Assembly: GCA_025517425.1 (NCBI GenBank)
Contig: JAOPJY010000001.1
Location: 792,217-856,216, forward strand
Direction: 5' to 3'
Source of the DNA: Halobacteria archaeon AArc-dxtr1
GTDB lineage: Archaea > Halobacteriota > Halobacteria > Halobacteriales > Natrialbaceae
DNA: 64,000 nt
A program made the position numbers and the translations under genes. The notes under the pieces are model-generated. The model saw only the letters and a list, made by a program, of their open reading frames with translations, ran no database searches and was not told where the DNA came from. Every line of letters starts with the position of its first letter. Positions within the stretch are counted from its first letter, which is position 1. Shown piece after piece: positions 8,566-16,774 of the stretch.

Positions 8566-10056
8566 ATGACTGTCCACGTGACGAACACGTTGACGGGCGA
8601 ACGAGAGCCGTTCGAGCCCCAGGACCCCGAGTCCGTCTCCCTGTACTACTGCGGGTTGACGGTCTCGGACCCGGCCCACCTCGGCCACGCCCGCTCGTGG
8701 GTCCACGTCGACGTGATGCACCGCTGGCTCGAGTACGTCGGCTACGACGTCCGCCACGTCGAGAACTTCACCGACGTCAACGAGAAGATCGTCGCCCGCG
8801 TCGGCGAGGACGACCTCGGCGAGAGCGAGGCGGCCGTCGCTCGGAGTTACATCGAGCGCACCCTCGCGGATATGCGCCGGCTCAACCTCCTGCGCGCGGA
8901 GGTCTACCCTCGGGTCTCCGAGCACGTCCCAGAGATCGTCGATCTCGTCGAGACGCTGATCGAACGGGGCTACGCCTACGAGGCAAACGGCTCGGTCTAC
9001 TTCGACGTGACGAGCTTCGACGAGTACGGCACGCTCTCGAATCAGGACATCGACGAGATCGAGTCCCAGGGCGATCCCGACGAGCGCTCGGAGAAGCGCC
9101 ACCCCGCCGACTTCGCCCTCTGGAAGGCCGGCGGCGTCGGGCCCGAGGAGGTCTCCGAGCACCGCCACGAGGGGGCGGCCGATCCCGACGAGGCCTGCGA
9201 GACTGCGCTCACCTGGGACTCGCCGTGGGGCGAGGGCCGGCCCGGCTGGCACATCGAGTGCTCGGCGATGAGCATGACCCACCTGGGCGAGACCCTCGAT
9301 ATCCACGTCGGCGGGCGGGATCTCGTCTTCCCCCACCACGAAAACGAGATCGCCCAGTCCGAAGCCGCGACCGATCAGCGTTTCGCGAACTACTGGCTCC
9401 ACTGCGAGCTGTTCCAGATGGACGACGAGAAGATGTCCTCGAGTCTGGGCAACTTCGTCACCGTCGCGGAGGCCACGGAGCGGTGGGGAACCAACGCCCT
9501 TCGGACGTTCCTCACTGCGGGCTCGTACAACAGCCAGCAGCTCTATTCCGAGGAGACCGTCGCCGAGGCCAGAGAGCGGTGGGATCGGTTAGAGCGCGCT
9601 TACGAGGCTGGCGTCGACGCCCTCGACTCGCCGGACGCCATGACGACCGTGACGGACGACGATCTTCGGGAGGCCGTCGACGCCCAGCGCGAGGCGTTCG
9701 CGGACGCGATGAACGACGACTTCAACACCCGCGAGGCGCAGTCGGCACTGCTCGAGATCGCCGGGGCAGTCAATCGCCACGTCGAGGCCGACGAGTACGA
9801 CTACCGCGGGCTGCGAGGGGCGATCGAAGCGATGGACGAACTCGGCTGGGTGCTCGGCCTCTCGTTCGACGGCGAGACGAGCGGGACCGCCACCCTGGCC
9901 GACGACGTGGTCGAACTCGTCTTGGACGTCCGCGAGAGCGAACGCGAGGCGGGCAACTACGAGCGAGCAGACGAACTCCGCGACGAACTCGAAGCGCTCG
10001 GCGTGGAAGTGCAGGATAGCGACGACGGGCCCGCCTACCGGCTGCCGTCGAACTGA
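8566..10056 (+). CDS. cysS: cysteinyl-tRNA synthetase
   Basis: This class I aminoacyl-tRNA synthetase charges tRNA-Cys with cysteine. The zinc ligand C29 sits in YYCGLTVSD. The HIGH motif is HLGH (residues 38-41), [10 protein letters not shown] and [10 protein letters not shown] provide the remaining zinc and substrate contacts, and the KMSKS loop is KMSSSLGN (from residue 289). The 496-residue length is normal, and the C-terminal helical DALR-like region is present. The codon usage is strongly GC-biased. The gene is monocistronic and convergent with the following protease gene. A second overlapping frame of about 440 residues in the same direction is an arginine-rich shadow. Confidence 0.98.
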   Translation: MTVHVTNTLTGEREPFEPQDPESVSLYYCGLTVSDPAHLGHARSWVHVDVMHRWLEYVGYDVRHVENFTDVNEKIVARVGEDDLGESEAAVARSYIERTLADMRRLNLLRAEVYPRVSEHVPEIVDLVETLIERGYAYEANGSVYFDVTSFDEYGTLSNQDIDEIESQGDPDERSEKRHPADFALWKAGGVGPEEVSEHRHEGAADPDEACETALTWDSPWGEGRPGWHIECSAMSMTHLGETLDIHVGGRDLVFPHHENEIAQSEAATDQRFANYWLHCELFQMDDEKMSSSLGNFVTVAEATERWGTNALRTFLTAGSYNSQQLYSEETVAEARERWDRLERAYEAGVDALDSPDAMTTVTDDDLREAVDAQREAFADAMNDDFNTREAQSALLEIAGAVNRHVEADEYDYRGLRGAIEAMDELGWVLGLSFDGETSGTATLADDVVELVLDVRESEREAGNYERADELRDELEALGVEVQDSDDGPAYRLPSN

Positions 10057-10089
10057 CTGCGGGTGCGGATTTTTTCAGCGAAGCGCCGA

Positions 10090-11178
10090 TTACAGTCCCA
10101 GCGCGGTCGCGATCGAGACGCCGCTGGCGAGGGCGCCGACGAGATAGCCACCGATTGCGCCGCCGTTCAATAGGGGCAAGCCGGCGTGGGGGCGCCCGCG
10201 CATGACGAATGACATGAGCACGAGCAGTCCCACGAGGGTCCCGACGAGGGCGCCCAGCGCGGGGACGTTGAGCGCGAGTCCGGGCACATCGATCGTCCCG
10301 GCGTCGAGGAACGAGACCGCGCTGACGACGAGGATCGTCGGGATCACGGCGTCGCCCAGGCCGATGAAAAACGCCTCGCGGTCGCCCTCCTCGTCGGTCG
10401 TCGTCGACTCGAGTTTCTCGTCGGTCGTCGGTTCGGCGCCGACTGCCGAATCAGTGGCTGCAGCCGTCGTAGCGGCGCCAGCGTCGCCGGCCGCCCCCTC
10501 AGAGCCAGCAGGCGAAGATTCGGCGACGGTTTCGGCCGCTCCGCCGTCGGTCTCCGTCTCGGCGTTCGCGACTGCGTCGAGATGGGAGTACGAGAGGGCG
10601 GTCGGGACGACGAGCACGACCGGAATTTTCAGCTCCATGACGCCGGCGGCGAGGTCGAGCATGTGCTCGGTCTTGTAGACGCTGATCGCGTCGTAGACTG
10701 CAAGCGCGAGCAAGAGGAGGATCGCTGGTAGGAGGCCGAAGCTGATGCCAAAGAGCGCGGCCGCGCCGGCGCCGATCAACACCCCCGTGAGGTCGATGAC
10801 GTACCACTCCGGGTACGCGAGCAGGGCGCCAGAGACGGCGACGGCTCCGAGCACCGCGGCGCCGTTTATTCCGCCGACGGTCACAATCGGCGGGAGGAAC
10901 TCGGCGAAGACGAACCAGGCGAGCATTCCGCTGACGCCGACGATCAGCGCTCGGATCAGCCACGCGGCGTCGTACTTGAAGGCCGCGAGCATCATGGCCG
11001 TCGCGACGAGAATGATCCCCACGTAGATCGCGCTGTTGGCCGGATCATCGGGGTTCTCGACGGCCTGGTGCTCGGACTCGTAGAACGGCTCCGCCAGGGC
11101 GAGTGCACCCAGTTGGACGGCCAGAAACAGCCCCACGACGACGCCGACAGCAGCCAGTAGTCGAGCCCGAGAGGTCAT
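10090..11178 (-). CDS. presenilin / signal-peptide-peptidase family aspartyl protease
   Basis: This polytopic membrane protein of 362 residues carries both catalytic motifs of intramembrane aspartyl proteases: YD (D163, in AVYDAISVYK) and GxGD (D276, in FIGLGDAVIP). A PAL-like PLL motif is at 335-337. About nine hydrophobic spans are visible. These enzymes cleave transmembrane helices; archaeal homologues (PSH, A22 family) have been used as structural models of presenilin. Between the two catalytic helices lies a low-complexity Ala/Glu/Thr-rich loop (about residues 205-268), expected to be extramembranous. The ATG at 11178 begins with a clean hydrophobic first span, and the longer upstream frame is not supported. 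The substrate is unknown. Confidence 0.9.
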   Translation of the reverse strand: MTSRARLLAAVGVVVGLFLAVQLGALALAEPFYESEHQAVENPDDPANSAIYVGIILVATAMMLAAFKYDAAWLIRALIVGVSGMLAWFVFAEFLPPIVTVGGINGAAVLGAVAVSGALLAYPEWYVIDLTGVLIGAGAAALFGISFGLLPAILLLLALAVYDAISVYKTEHMLDLAAGVMELKIPVVLVVPTALSYSHLDAVANAETETDGGAAETVAESSPAGSEGAAGDAGAATTAAATDSAVGAEPTTDEKLESTTTDEEGDREAFFIGLGDAVIPTILVVSAVSFLDAGTIDVPGLALNVPALGALVGTLVGLLVLMSFVMRGRPHAGLPLLNGGAIGGYLVGALASGVSIATALGL

Positions 11179-11295
11179 GTCAGAGTGGTTGTCCGCGACG
11201 GTATTTGTGTGTTGGTTTCGCCATGCAGACCGATAGGTGAAAGCGATGTTTGAGCGTCCCGAACGTATTTCTGCGAAACTCACATACAGATTGTC

Positions 11296-11916
11296 ATGAA
11301 TCGCCGAGATCTCCTTGCCGCGGGCGGGGGCGGGGCACTCGTCGCCGTCACCGGCTGCGTCGACCACATTTCGACAGTCGTTCCAAACGGGGATGGAGGA
11401 GAGCTCCCAGCCGCGTGCTCCGACTCCGATGCCGACTACACCTGCGGCGACGCTGGTCCCATCGAGGTCTCCGAGAACTTCGACGACGACGATGACGTCG
11501 AATACATCGCAGACGAGGGGGTCGTCGAATTCGTCGTCGGATACTCCGGTGGCCAAGAGCGGTACGAACAGCGCCCGTTCGAGGAGTGGGCCGACCTCAG
11601 GTGCCCGGACGCCGGCGCGAGCGCCGCCATCGACCGCACGTACGACCGATTAGATCCCGGAAAGGAAGAGGCCCTCGAGCGCGGTCTCATGACCGCGATC
11701 GGAATCAGAACTAGCCCAGACGACGAGATTGCCGCCGAGATCCGGGTGTACACGGGCGACGAAGAACGAGGACCGACCGATCCGCTCGACTTCGAGGAGG
11801 TGGTTGCGGCCGCGCCCACGTACGCTGACACGGCGATTACCCTCGCGGACCGCACCTACATGTGCTCGGTTCCGGTTTTCGTGACCACGTACGACGAGCT
11901 ACCAACCCTCGACTGA
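11296..11916 (+). CDS. Tat-exported lipoprotein, unknown function
   Basis: This is a 206-residue protein with a twin-arginine signal (MNRRDLLAAGGGG) ending in a lipobox AVTGC, so it should be exported folded and lipid-anchored at C21. The mature part is acidic and has several cysteines (CSDSDADYTCG, RCPDAG, YMCSVPV) that could form disulfides. No catalytic motif or domain is recognised. It stands alone, divergent from the presenilin-like protease gene with about 117 bases between them. Confidence 0.85.
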   Translation: MNRRDLLAAGGGGALVAVTGCVDHISTVVPNGDGGELPAACSDSDADYTCGDAGPIEVSENFDDDDDVEYIADEGVVEFVVGYSGGQERYEQRPFEEWADLRCPDAGASAAIDRTYDRLDPGKEEALERGLMTAIGIRTSPDDEIAAEIRVYTGDEERGPTDPLDFEEVVAAAPTYADTAITLADRTYMCSVPVFVTTYDELPTLD

Positions 11917-12113
11917 GCAAAACTGAACGGTCGTAGATGGTGATCGGACGGGTGGCGAGTTTTCGGCATCAAGAATCCGTTGGATCGCTTGTGAAAGCGT
12001 TTCGCCGGAATCAATTAAGTACCGATCCGGCGTAGTCTCTTTGCTGTGTGGTACCGCGTAACTCGACCTGCGGGGTGCGGTTCCGCCCAGCACTGCCACG
12101 AGAGGGAGTACAC

Positions 12114-12287
12114 ATGCCGGACGCACACAAACTCGACTGCGAAGCGGTGTCGAACGACTGCCGGTTCATCGTCCAATCCGAAGACGAAGGAGAAGCGATC
12201 GAACTGGCGAAAAATCATATGCGCGAGATCCACGGAAAGGAGCTGACCGAAGAGGAGCTAGAGACCGACCATCTACAGATCGTCTGA
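12114..12287 (+). CDS. DUF1059 family small protein
   Basis: This 57-residue protein begins MPDAHKLDCEAV and continues with DCRFIVQSEDEGEAIELAKNH, the typical DUF1059 layout: one conserved Cys pair region, then a helix with HMREIHG. The function is unknown across the family. The start is fixed by a Shine-Dalgarno-like GAGAGGGAG seven bases before the ATG, which is unusual in this window of mostly leaderless genes. A possible TATA (CAATTAAG, 12011-12018) lies about 100 bases upstream and would give a leader of roughly 70 bases. Confidence 0.85.
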   Translation: MPDAHKLDCEAVSNDCRFIVQSEDEGEAIELAKNHMREIHGKELTEEELETDHLQIV

Positions 12288-12355
12288 GAGGAGGCCGCAG
12301 GTCTCGGCTCCCCCTGTTCGAATTTTGTTCGGCACACGAGCCCCGACAATCGCGA

Positions 12356-12592
12356 CTACCGTGCGTACAGTGTCGTCCCGACGAGCGACGGGAGGTGGAC
12401 GCCCTCGTCGGGCGTCACCGCGAGGTACGGCCGATCCACGGGCCCGAAGACGTCGACGACCCGGCCCGCCGTCTCGAGGGAGTCGTCTACCGCCATCGTC
12501 CCGATCTCGTCGTCGTACTGACTGCGATCGCCGTCGGTTCGAAGGACGGCAAGCCCCTGGGCGGCTCGGACGACCTCGCCGATTCGACGCAT
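12356..12592 (-). CDS. gar1: H/ACA RNA-protein complex protein Gar1
   Basis: This 78-residue protein is built as a small beta-barrel: RIGEVVRAAQGLAVLRTDG ... GTMAVDDSLETAGRVVDVFGPVDRPYLAVTP. That is the archaeal Gar1 core, which supports H/ACA guide-RNA pseudouridylation of rRNA with Cbf5, Nop10 and L7Ae. The start ATG overlaps the stop of the upstream srp19 as TGATG (12590-12594), so the pair is translationally coupled. The longer upstream frame is an arginine-rich shadow of srp19. Confidence 0.92.
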   Translation of the reverse strand: MRRIGEVVRAAQGLAVLRTDGDRSQYDDEIGTMAVDDSLETAGRVVDVFGPVDRPYLAVTPDEGVHLPSLVGTTLYAR

Positions 12593-12873
12593 CACTCGCG
12601 CATCGCCGCGACGTACGCCGCGACGGCCTGAACGAGGTCGTTTTTGGTCGAGTCCTCGGCGCCGCGGACGACGACGCGACCGGCTTCCTCCCACGGCGTC
12701 CGCGGGTAGGACTTGTCGCGTTCGATCGCGGCGTCGTAGCCGATCTGTTGGACGGCCTTGGCGATTTCATCGACCGTCGGCTCCTCGACCGCGAGATCGG
12801 TGGGCACGCGGCGCCCGTCGGCCCGCGAGCACTCAGCGTCGAGGTAGGCGGGCCAGATGACGTTCTCGACCAT
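12592..12873 (-). CDS. srp19: signal recognition particle 19 kDa protein
   Basis: This 93-residue SRP19 starts [20 protein letters not shown]. The IWPAYLD and GRRVP segments contact SRP RNA helices 6 and 8, and the [14 protein letters not shown] stretch completes the family pattern. The protein shapes the 7S RNA so that SRP54 can bind, and so works in co-translational membrane targeting. It is the first gene of the srp19-gar1 pair and overlaps gar1 as TGATG. An ATG 39 bases further upstream exists, but its residues are not family-like. Confidence 0.95.
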   Translation of the reverse strand: MVENVIWPAYLDAECSRADGRRVPTDLAVEEPTVDEIAKAVQQIGYDAAIERDKSYPRTPWEEAGRVVVRGAEDSTKNDLVQAVAAYVAAMRE

Positions 12874-12941
12874 GTCACTGACTGGGTGGCCCGACGAGTA
12901 AACGCTTTTCAAAATGAGTGACGGTACTGCGACCGAACTGA

Positions 12942-14105
12942 CTACCGTCGAACGTGGTAGGCGACGGCCAGCAGGGCCGCAATGGCGACCGGGACGCCAA
13001 ATCCGGGGATCGACTCGTCTGTGTCGTCATCGGCGTCGTCTGCATCGTCGGCGCCGTCGTCGGCGTCGTCACCGCTCTCCGCGTCACTCTGGTACTCGTC
13101 GTCTATCGCCTGGAGATCGGCTTCGATCTCGGCGTAGACGTCCGGGTGGACCGCCTCCAGCAGCGTGTCGATCACGAACAGCGCGTTCGGTCCGGGCTGG
13201 CCGATGGCGTTGTTGTCGACGGCAACAACGTTGCCAGACGCCATCGCAGTCGTCGACTCGATGCTGTCGGCAAGCGGCGGTTCGTCGGCCACGTCAGGGT
13301 GGACGACCCACTCAGGGTCCTCGGCGACGATTGTCTCTGGATCGACCATCGCCCATGCCTCATTACCGAGCTCGGCGCCCAGGTTCTCGAGGCCGGCGAG
13401 GGTCAGAATTTCGTGGTGGAAGCTCTCGGAACCGGGAGTCCAGCCGTCCTCGTCGCTGGCGTAGAACGCGAGCGGTTTCTCGAGGTCTTCGGTTGCCGAT
13501 TCGAGGATCTCGATCCGATCGTCCATCCACTCGATAGTCTCCTCAGCACCCTCGCACTCACCGGTTACCGCGCCGGCCATCGCGACGCCCTCGCTGACGT
13601 CCTCGAGGGAGTTCGCCTGATCGAGGACGTAGACGGTGATGCCGGCGTCTCGGAGTGTATCGAGCACGCCCTCCTGGGACAGTGCAACGTTCGCCGCCAG
13701 CACCACGTCGGGATCGAGCGCGATGACCTGCTCGACGTCGACCTGTGCGCCGTCGGCCTGACTGATATCGGACACGTCCTCGATGTCGAGTGACTCAGTG
13801 AACTCGCTAACCGGCATGCCGGTCACCTTCGACTCCGCGCCGATTTCGGCGGCGAGCTGGGCGTCACTCGGATAGAGGGCGACGACCTCGTCGGGTTCGC
13901 CGTCAAGCGTCACCTCCTCACCGGTCGCGTCGACGTGAGTCTGTGGGTACTCACACGACACGTCGACCCCAGCACCCGCCGCATTCACGTTCGATACTGC
14001 CTGGGCGTCGCCTGCACTCGAGGCAGCGACGCCGCCAACGGCGGCTGGAGCAGCCAGCGAGGCTGCCAGCAACGCCACCATCAGAACGACAACTGTTCGT
14101 TTCAT
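12942..14105 (-). CDS. btuF: cobalamin/iron-chelate ABC substrate-binding protein, PGF-CTERM anchored
   Basis: This 387-residue exported protein has a Sec signal peptide (about 1-28), a BtuF/FepB-type periplasmic-binding domain (about 50-330; [20 protein letters not shown] and [16 protein letters not shown] are characteristic) and an Asp/Ala-rich spacer. It ends in PGFG plus a hydrophobic helix and basic residues, a PGF-CTERM signal for archaeosortase-dependent lipid anchoring. It should capture a corrinoid or similar metal chelate outside the cell and hand it to the permease encoded divergently. Cobalamin is the usual assignment in haloarchaea; a siderophore cannot be excluded. The promoter overlaps that of btuC at a palindromic TATA element. 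Confidence 0.9.
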   Translation of the reverse strand: MKRTVVVLMVALLAASLAAPAAVGGVAASSAGDAQAVSNVNAAGAGVDVSCEYPQTHVDATGEEVTLDGEPDEVVALYPSDAQLAAEIGAESKVTGMPVSEFTESLDIEDVSDISQADGAQVDVEQVIALDPDVVLAANVALSQEGVLDTLRDAGITVYVLDQANSLEDVSEGVAMAGAVTGECEGAEETIEWMDDRIEILESATEDLEKPLAFYASDEDGWTPGSESFHHEILTLAGLENLGAELGNEAWAMVDPETIVAEDPEWVVHPDVADEPPLADSIESTTAMASGNVVAVDNNAIGQPGPNALFVIDTLLEAVHPDVYAEIEADLQAIDDEYQSDAESGDDADDGADDADDADDDTDESIPGFGVPVAIAALLAVAYHVRR

Positions 14106-14131
14106 TCGTCTGCACTCAGCCCCTACTCCAA

Positions 14132-14141
14132 CAAATATTTG
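14132..14141. promoter_or_regulatory. palindromic TATA element shared by divergent btuF and btuC
   Basis: CAAATATTTG is a perfect 10-bp palindrome whose centre lies about 31 bases from both the btuF start (14105) and the btuC start (14167). It is the only AT-rich motif in the 61-base gap, so the same TATA box probably serves both leaderless transcripts. Confidence 0.6.
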
Positions 14142-14166
14142 ACTAACCCAAGCGAGCTTGGTATTG

Positions 14167-15270
14167 ATGAGGCGACCGGTTCGAACAGTATCGTGGTCTG
14201 CCGGGCTGATAGCCCTGCTCGCCGCCGTAATCGTCGGCAGCGCCGCCGTTGGCTCGGTCCACATCCACCCTCTCACCGTCGCCAAGGCAATTTTGAACGC
14301 GGTCGCGGTTCCCTCCGGACTCTCCGTCGGCTCGCTCGCGCTTCCGGTCGGCGGCTGGTCGGTTCCGGCCCCCGAGATTGCGACCACCGCGCCGTTCGCC
14401 TTCGACGTCCCCGATACGTCCGAGGTGATCGTCACCGACATCCGACTCCCCCGGATCGCTCTGGCGGCGATCGTCGGCTTCGCCCTCGCTGCGGCCGGAA
14501 CCGTGATGCAGGGCTTCTTTCGAAACCCACTCGCAGATCCGTCGATCATCGGCGTCTCCTCGGGAGCGGCGGCGGGAGCGGTCGCCGCAATCGCCTTCCC
14601 CGCCGTCGTTCCCTTCGCGAGCCTTCACCTCTCGGCGTTCGTCGGCGCGCTCGGCGCCGCCTTCCTCGTCTACGCCATTGCGACGGAGGGTGGGAAGACG
14701 CCCGTCGCGACGCTGTTGCTCGCCGGCGTCGCCGTCCAGGCATTTCTGGGCGCGATCATCTCGTTCATGCTCGTTTACAGCGGCGACGATCTCCGGGAGG
14801 CCGTCCTCTGGACGATGGGTCACCTCGTCGCGACCTCCTGGAGTGACGTCGCCTTCGCCCTCCCCGTCACGCTCGTCGGCGTGGCGATCCTCGGCGCCTA
14901 CACGCGCGAGCTCAACGTCTTGATGCTCGGCGAAGAGGAGGCCCACCACCTGGGCGTCTCCGTCGAGCGCACGAAGCTCGTCCTGCTCGCGCTCGCGAGC
15001 CTCGTCACTGCCGGCGGGGTCGCCGTCGCAGGCGTCATCGGCTTCGTGGGACTGGTCGTCCCACACATTATGCGCTTGCTCGTCGGTCCAGATCACCGAA
15101 TCCTGCTGCCGACTAGCGCGCTCGCTGGCGCATCGTTTCTCGTCGTGACCGATACGATCGCCCGGATGGGTGGTGCGATCCCGGTCGTCCCCGTCGGGAT
15201 CGTCACCGCCGCGCTCGGCGCACCCTTTTTCCTGTTCTTGCTGAAACGACGGGAGGTGCACGCATTATGA
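14167..15270 (+). CDS. btuC: BtuC/FecCD-family ABC permease
   Basis: This 367-residue integral membrane protein has about nine or ten hydrophobic spans. It carries the family patterns [33 protein letters not shown], typical of the FecCD group, and [20 protein letters not shown] near the C-terminus, which forms the coupling helix to the ATPase. It is the transmembrane pore for the ligand delivered by the divergent binding protein. The ATG at 14167 is preferred over the TTG nine bases upstream. Its stop overlaps the ATPase start as ATGA. Confidence 0.93.
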   Translation: MRRPVRTVSWSAGLIALLAAVIVGSAAVGSVHIHPLTVAKAILNAVAVPSGLSVGSLALPVGGWSVPAPEIATTAPFAFDVPDTSEVIVTDIRLPRIALAAIVGFALAAAGTVMQGFFRNPLADPSIIGVSSGAAAGAVAAIAFPAVVPFASLHLSAFVGALGAAFLVYAIATEGGKTPVATLLLAGVAVQAFLGAIISFMLVYSGDDLREAVLWTMGHLVATSWSDVAFALPVTLVGVAILGAYTRELNVLMLGEEEAHHLGVSVERTKLVLLALASLVTAGGVAVAGVIGFVGLVVPHIMRLLVGPDHRILLPTSALAGASFLVVTDTIARMGGAIPVVPVGIVTAALGAPFFLFLLKRREVHAL

Positions 15271-16724
15271 GCCCGTCCGCATCCGGGTTCTCCGACCGAC
15301 TTGCCGCCTTCCTGGACCGATCCACCGACCTGCTCGGTCGCTCGACCGATCGCCCTGCGACGCGCACCGGCCGCGTCGAAGTCGACGGCCTCACCCACCG
15401 GTTCGGCGACACGGCCGTCCTCCGGGACGTTTCGATGCGCGCTGAGCCCGGAGAACTGGTCGGTCTCGTCGGCCCCAACGGCGCCGGCAAGACGACCTGC
15501 CTGCGCGCGGTCACCGGCGCCCTCGAACCCGACGAGGGGGCGGTCACGATCGACGGCGTCGACATCGACGGCTGTCGCTCCCGCGAGTCGAGCCGGCTCG
15601 TTGCTGTCGTCCCGCAAGACACGACCGTCGCCTTTTCCGTTAGCGTCCGGTCGGTCGTCGAGATGGGCCGTCACCCCTACCGCTCCCGGTTCACCCCACC
15701 GACGGCGGACGACCGGAAGCTGGTGACGGAGGCGTTAGCGCGGACGCGGACGGCGCAGTTCGCCGACCGGCCGATCGACGAGGTAAGCGGCGGCGAGCGC
15801 CAGCGGGTCGTCCTTGCCCGGGCGATCGCCCAGGACACGCCGGTGCTGGTGTTAGACGAGCCCACCGCCAACCTCGACGTAAACCACCAGATCGAGACCT
15901 TAGAGTTGGTCCGCGAGCTGGTCGACGGCGGAAAGACGGCGATCGCCGCGATCCACGACCTCGATCTGGCGGCCCGCTACTGTGATCGACTCGTGTTGCT
16001 CGCCGACGGCGCGGTCCGCCGATCGGGGCCACCCGAAACGGTTCTCCAGAGCGACGTCCTCACGGACGTCTTCGGCGCGGCCGCCGCCGTCGGCGAAAAC
16101 CCAGTGACCGGCACTCCGACAGTGACGACGCTTCCCACGGCAGCAGATACCGAGCTGCCAGGACGAGTCCACGTCCTCGGCTCGGGATCGGTCGGTGCGA
16201 GCGTCGTCTCTCGTCTATGCGCGGCTGGGATCGAGGTGACCGTCGGCCCGGTCCCGGAGGGTGACGCGACGGCTGAGGCCGCACGCGGGGCAGCCGTCGA
16301 GTATCGCACGGTTCCGCCGTACCGCCCGATCGAGGAGTGCCACGCTGAGGCCTTCGCGGAATTGGCCGACGCCGCCGAGACGACGGTGGTGGCCGATCCG
16401 CCGACCAGCGCGGCCGCCAGACCGCTGTTCGATCGGCTCGATCGGCTCGATCGACTCGTTCTCGTCGACGCGGCGTCGACGGGACCCACCGATCCCGCCG
16501 TCGAGGATCGCCTCACCGGAGTTCGGCGCCGAGCGCCCGTGACGACGACCGAGACGCTTCTGGAGTGTGTTTCCGAGGCTGTCAGCGACGACTCCGTCAG
16601 TGAGAGCAGCTTCGAGACTGACGAGCTGGACGCCGAAAACACCGAGACGGACAGCACTGCGTCCGATAGCTCTGATGCCAGCAAGTCGTGGCCACCCACC
16701 GAACCGCCATCCTCGGACGACTAG
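15267..16724 (+). CDS. btuD: BtuD-type ABC ATPase with C-terminal Rossmann-like extension
   Basis: This is a 485-residue protein. Residues about 35-270 are a full ABC ATPase: Walker [10 protein letters not shown] (69-77), signature VSGGERQRV, Walker [13 protein letters not shown] and a switch His in [11 protein letters not shown]. It energises import through BtuC, whose stop it overlaps (ATGA). Residues about 290-430 form an extra domain with a nucleotide-binding-like glycine loop ([17 protein letters not shown]) and alternating beta/alpha structure. The last 60 residues are acidic and Ser-rich. The extension is far longer than in bacterial BtuD (about 250 residues), and its role is unknown. 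Confidence 0.92.
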   Translation: MSPSASGFSDRLAAFLDRSTDLLGRSTDRPATRTGRVEVDGLTHRFGDTAVLRDVSMRAEPGELVGLVGPNGAGKTTCLRAVTGALEPDEGAVTIDGVDIDGCRSRESSRLVAVVPQDTTVAFSVSVRSVVEMGRHPYRSRFTPPTADDRKLVTEALARTRTAQFADRPIDEVSGGERQRVVLARAIAQDTPVLVLDEPTANLDVNHQIETLELVRELVDGGKTAIAAIHDLDLAARYCDRLVLLADGAVRRSGPPETVLQSDVLTDVFGAAAAVGENPVTGTPTVTTLPTAADTELPGRVHVLGSGSVGASVVSRLCAAGIEVTVGPVPEGDATAEAARGAAVEYRTVPPYRPIEECHAEAFAELADAAETTVVADPPTSAAARPLFDRLDRLDRLVLVDAASTGPTDPAVEDRLTGVRRRAPVTTTETLLECVSEAVSDDSVSESSFETDELDAENTETDSTASDSSDASKSWPPTEPPSSDD

Positions 16725-16774
16725 GCGAACGCAACTGGACGGTTTTTTACCCCTCGGCCACCGAGTGCCCGCCA

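Noticed and set aside
8697-10019. A 440-residue plus-strand frame overlapping cysS
   Set aside because: It is a shadow of cysS, extremely arginine-rich, with no start context.
11899-12126. Minus-strand 75-residue frame between the Tat lipoprotein and DUF1059 genes
   Set aside because: Its second half vaguely resembles a signalling output domain, but it overlaps the 3' end of the lipoprotein gene and the DUF1059 start, with no start codon context.
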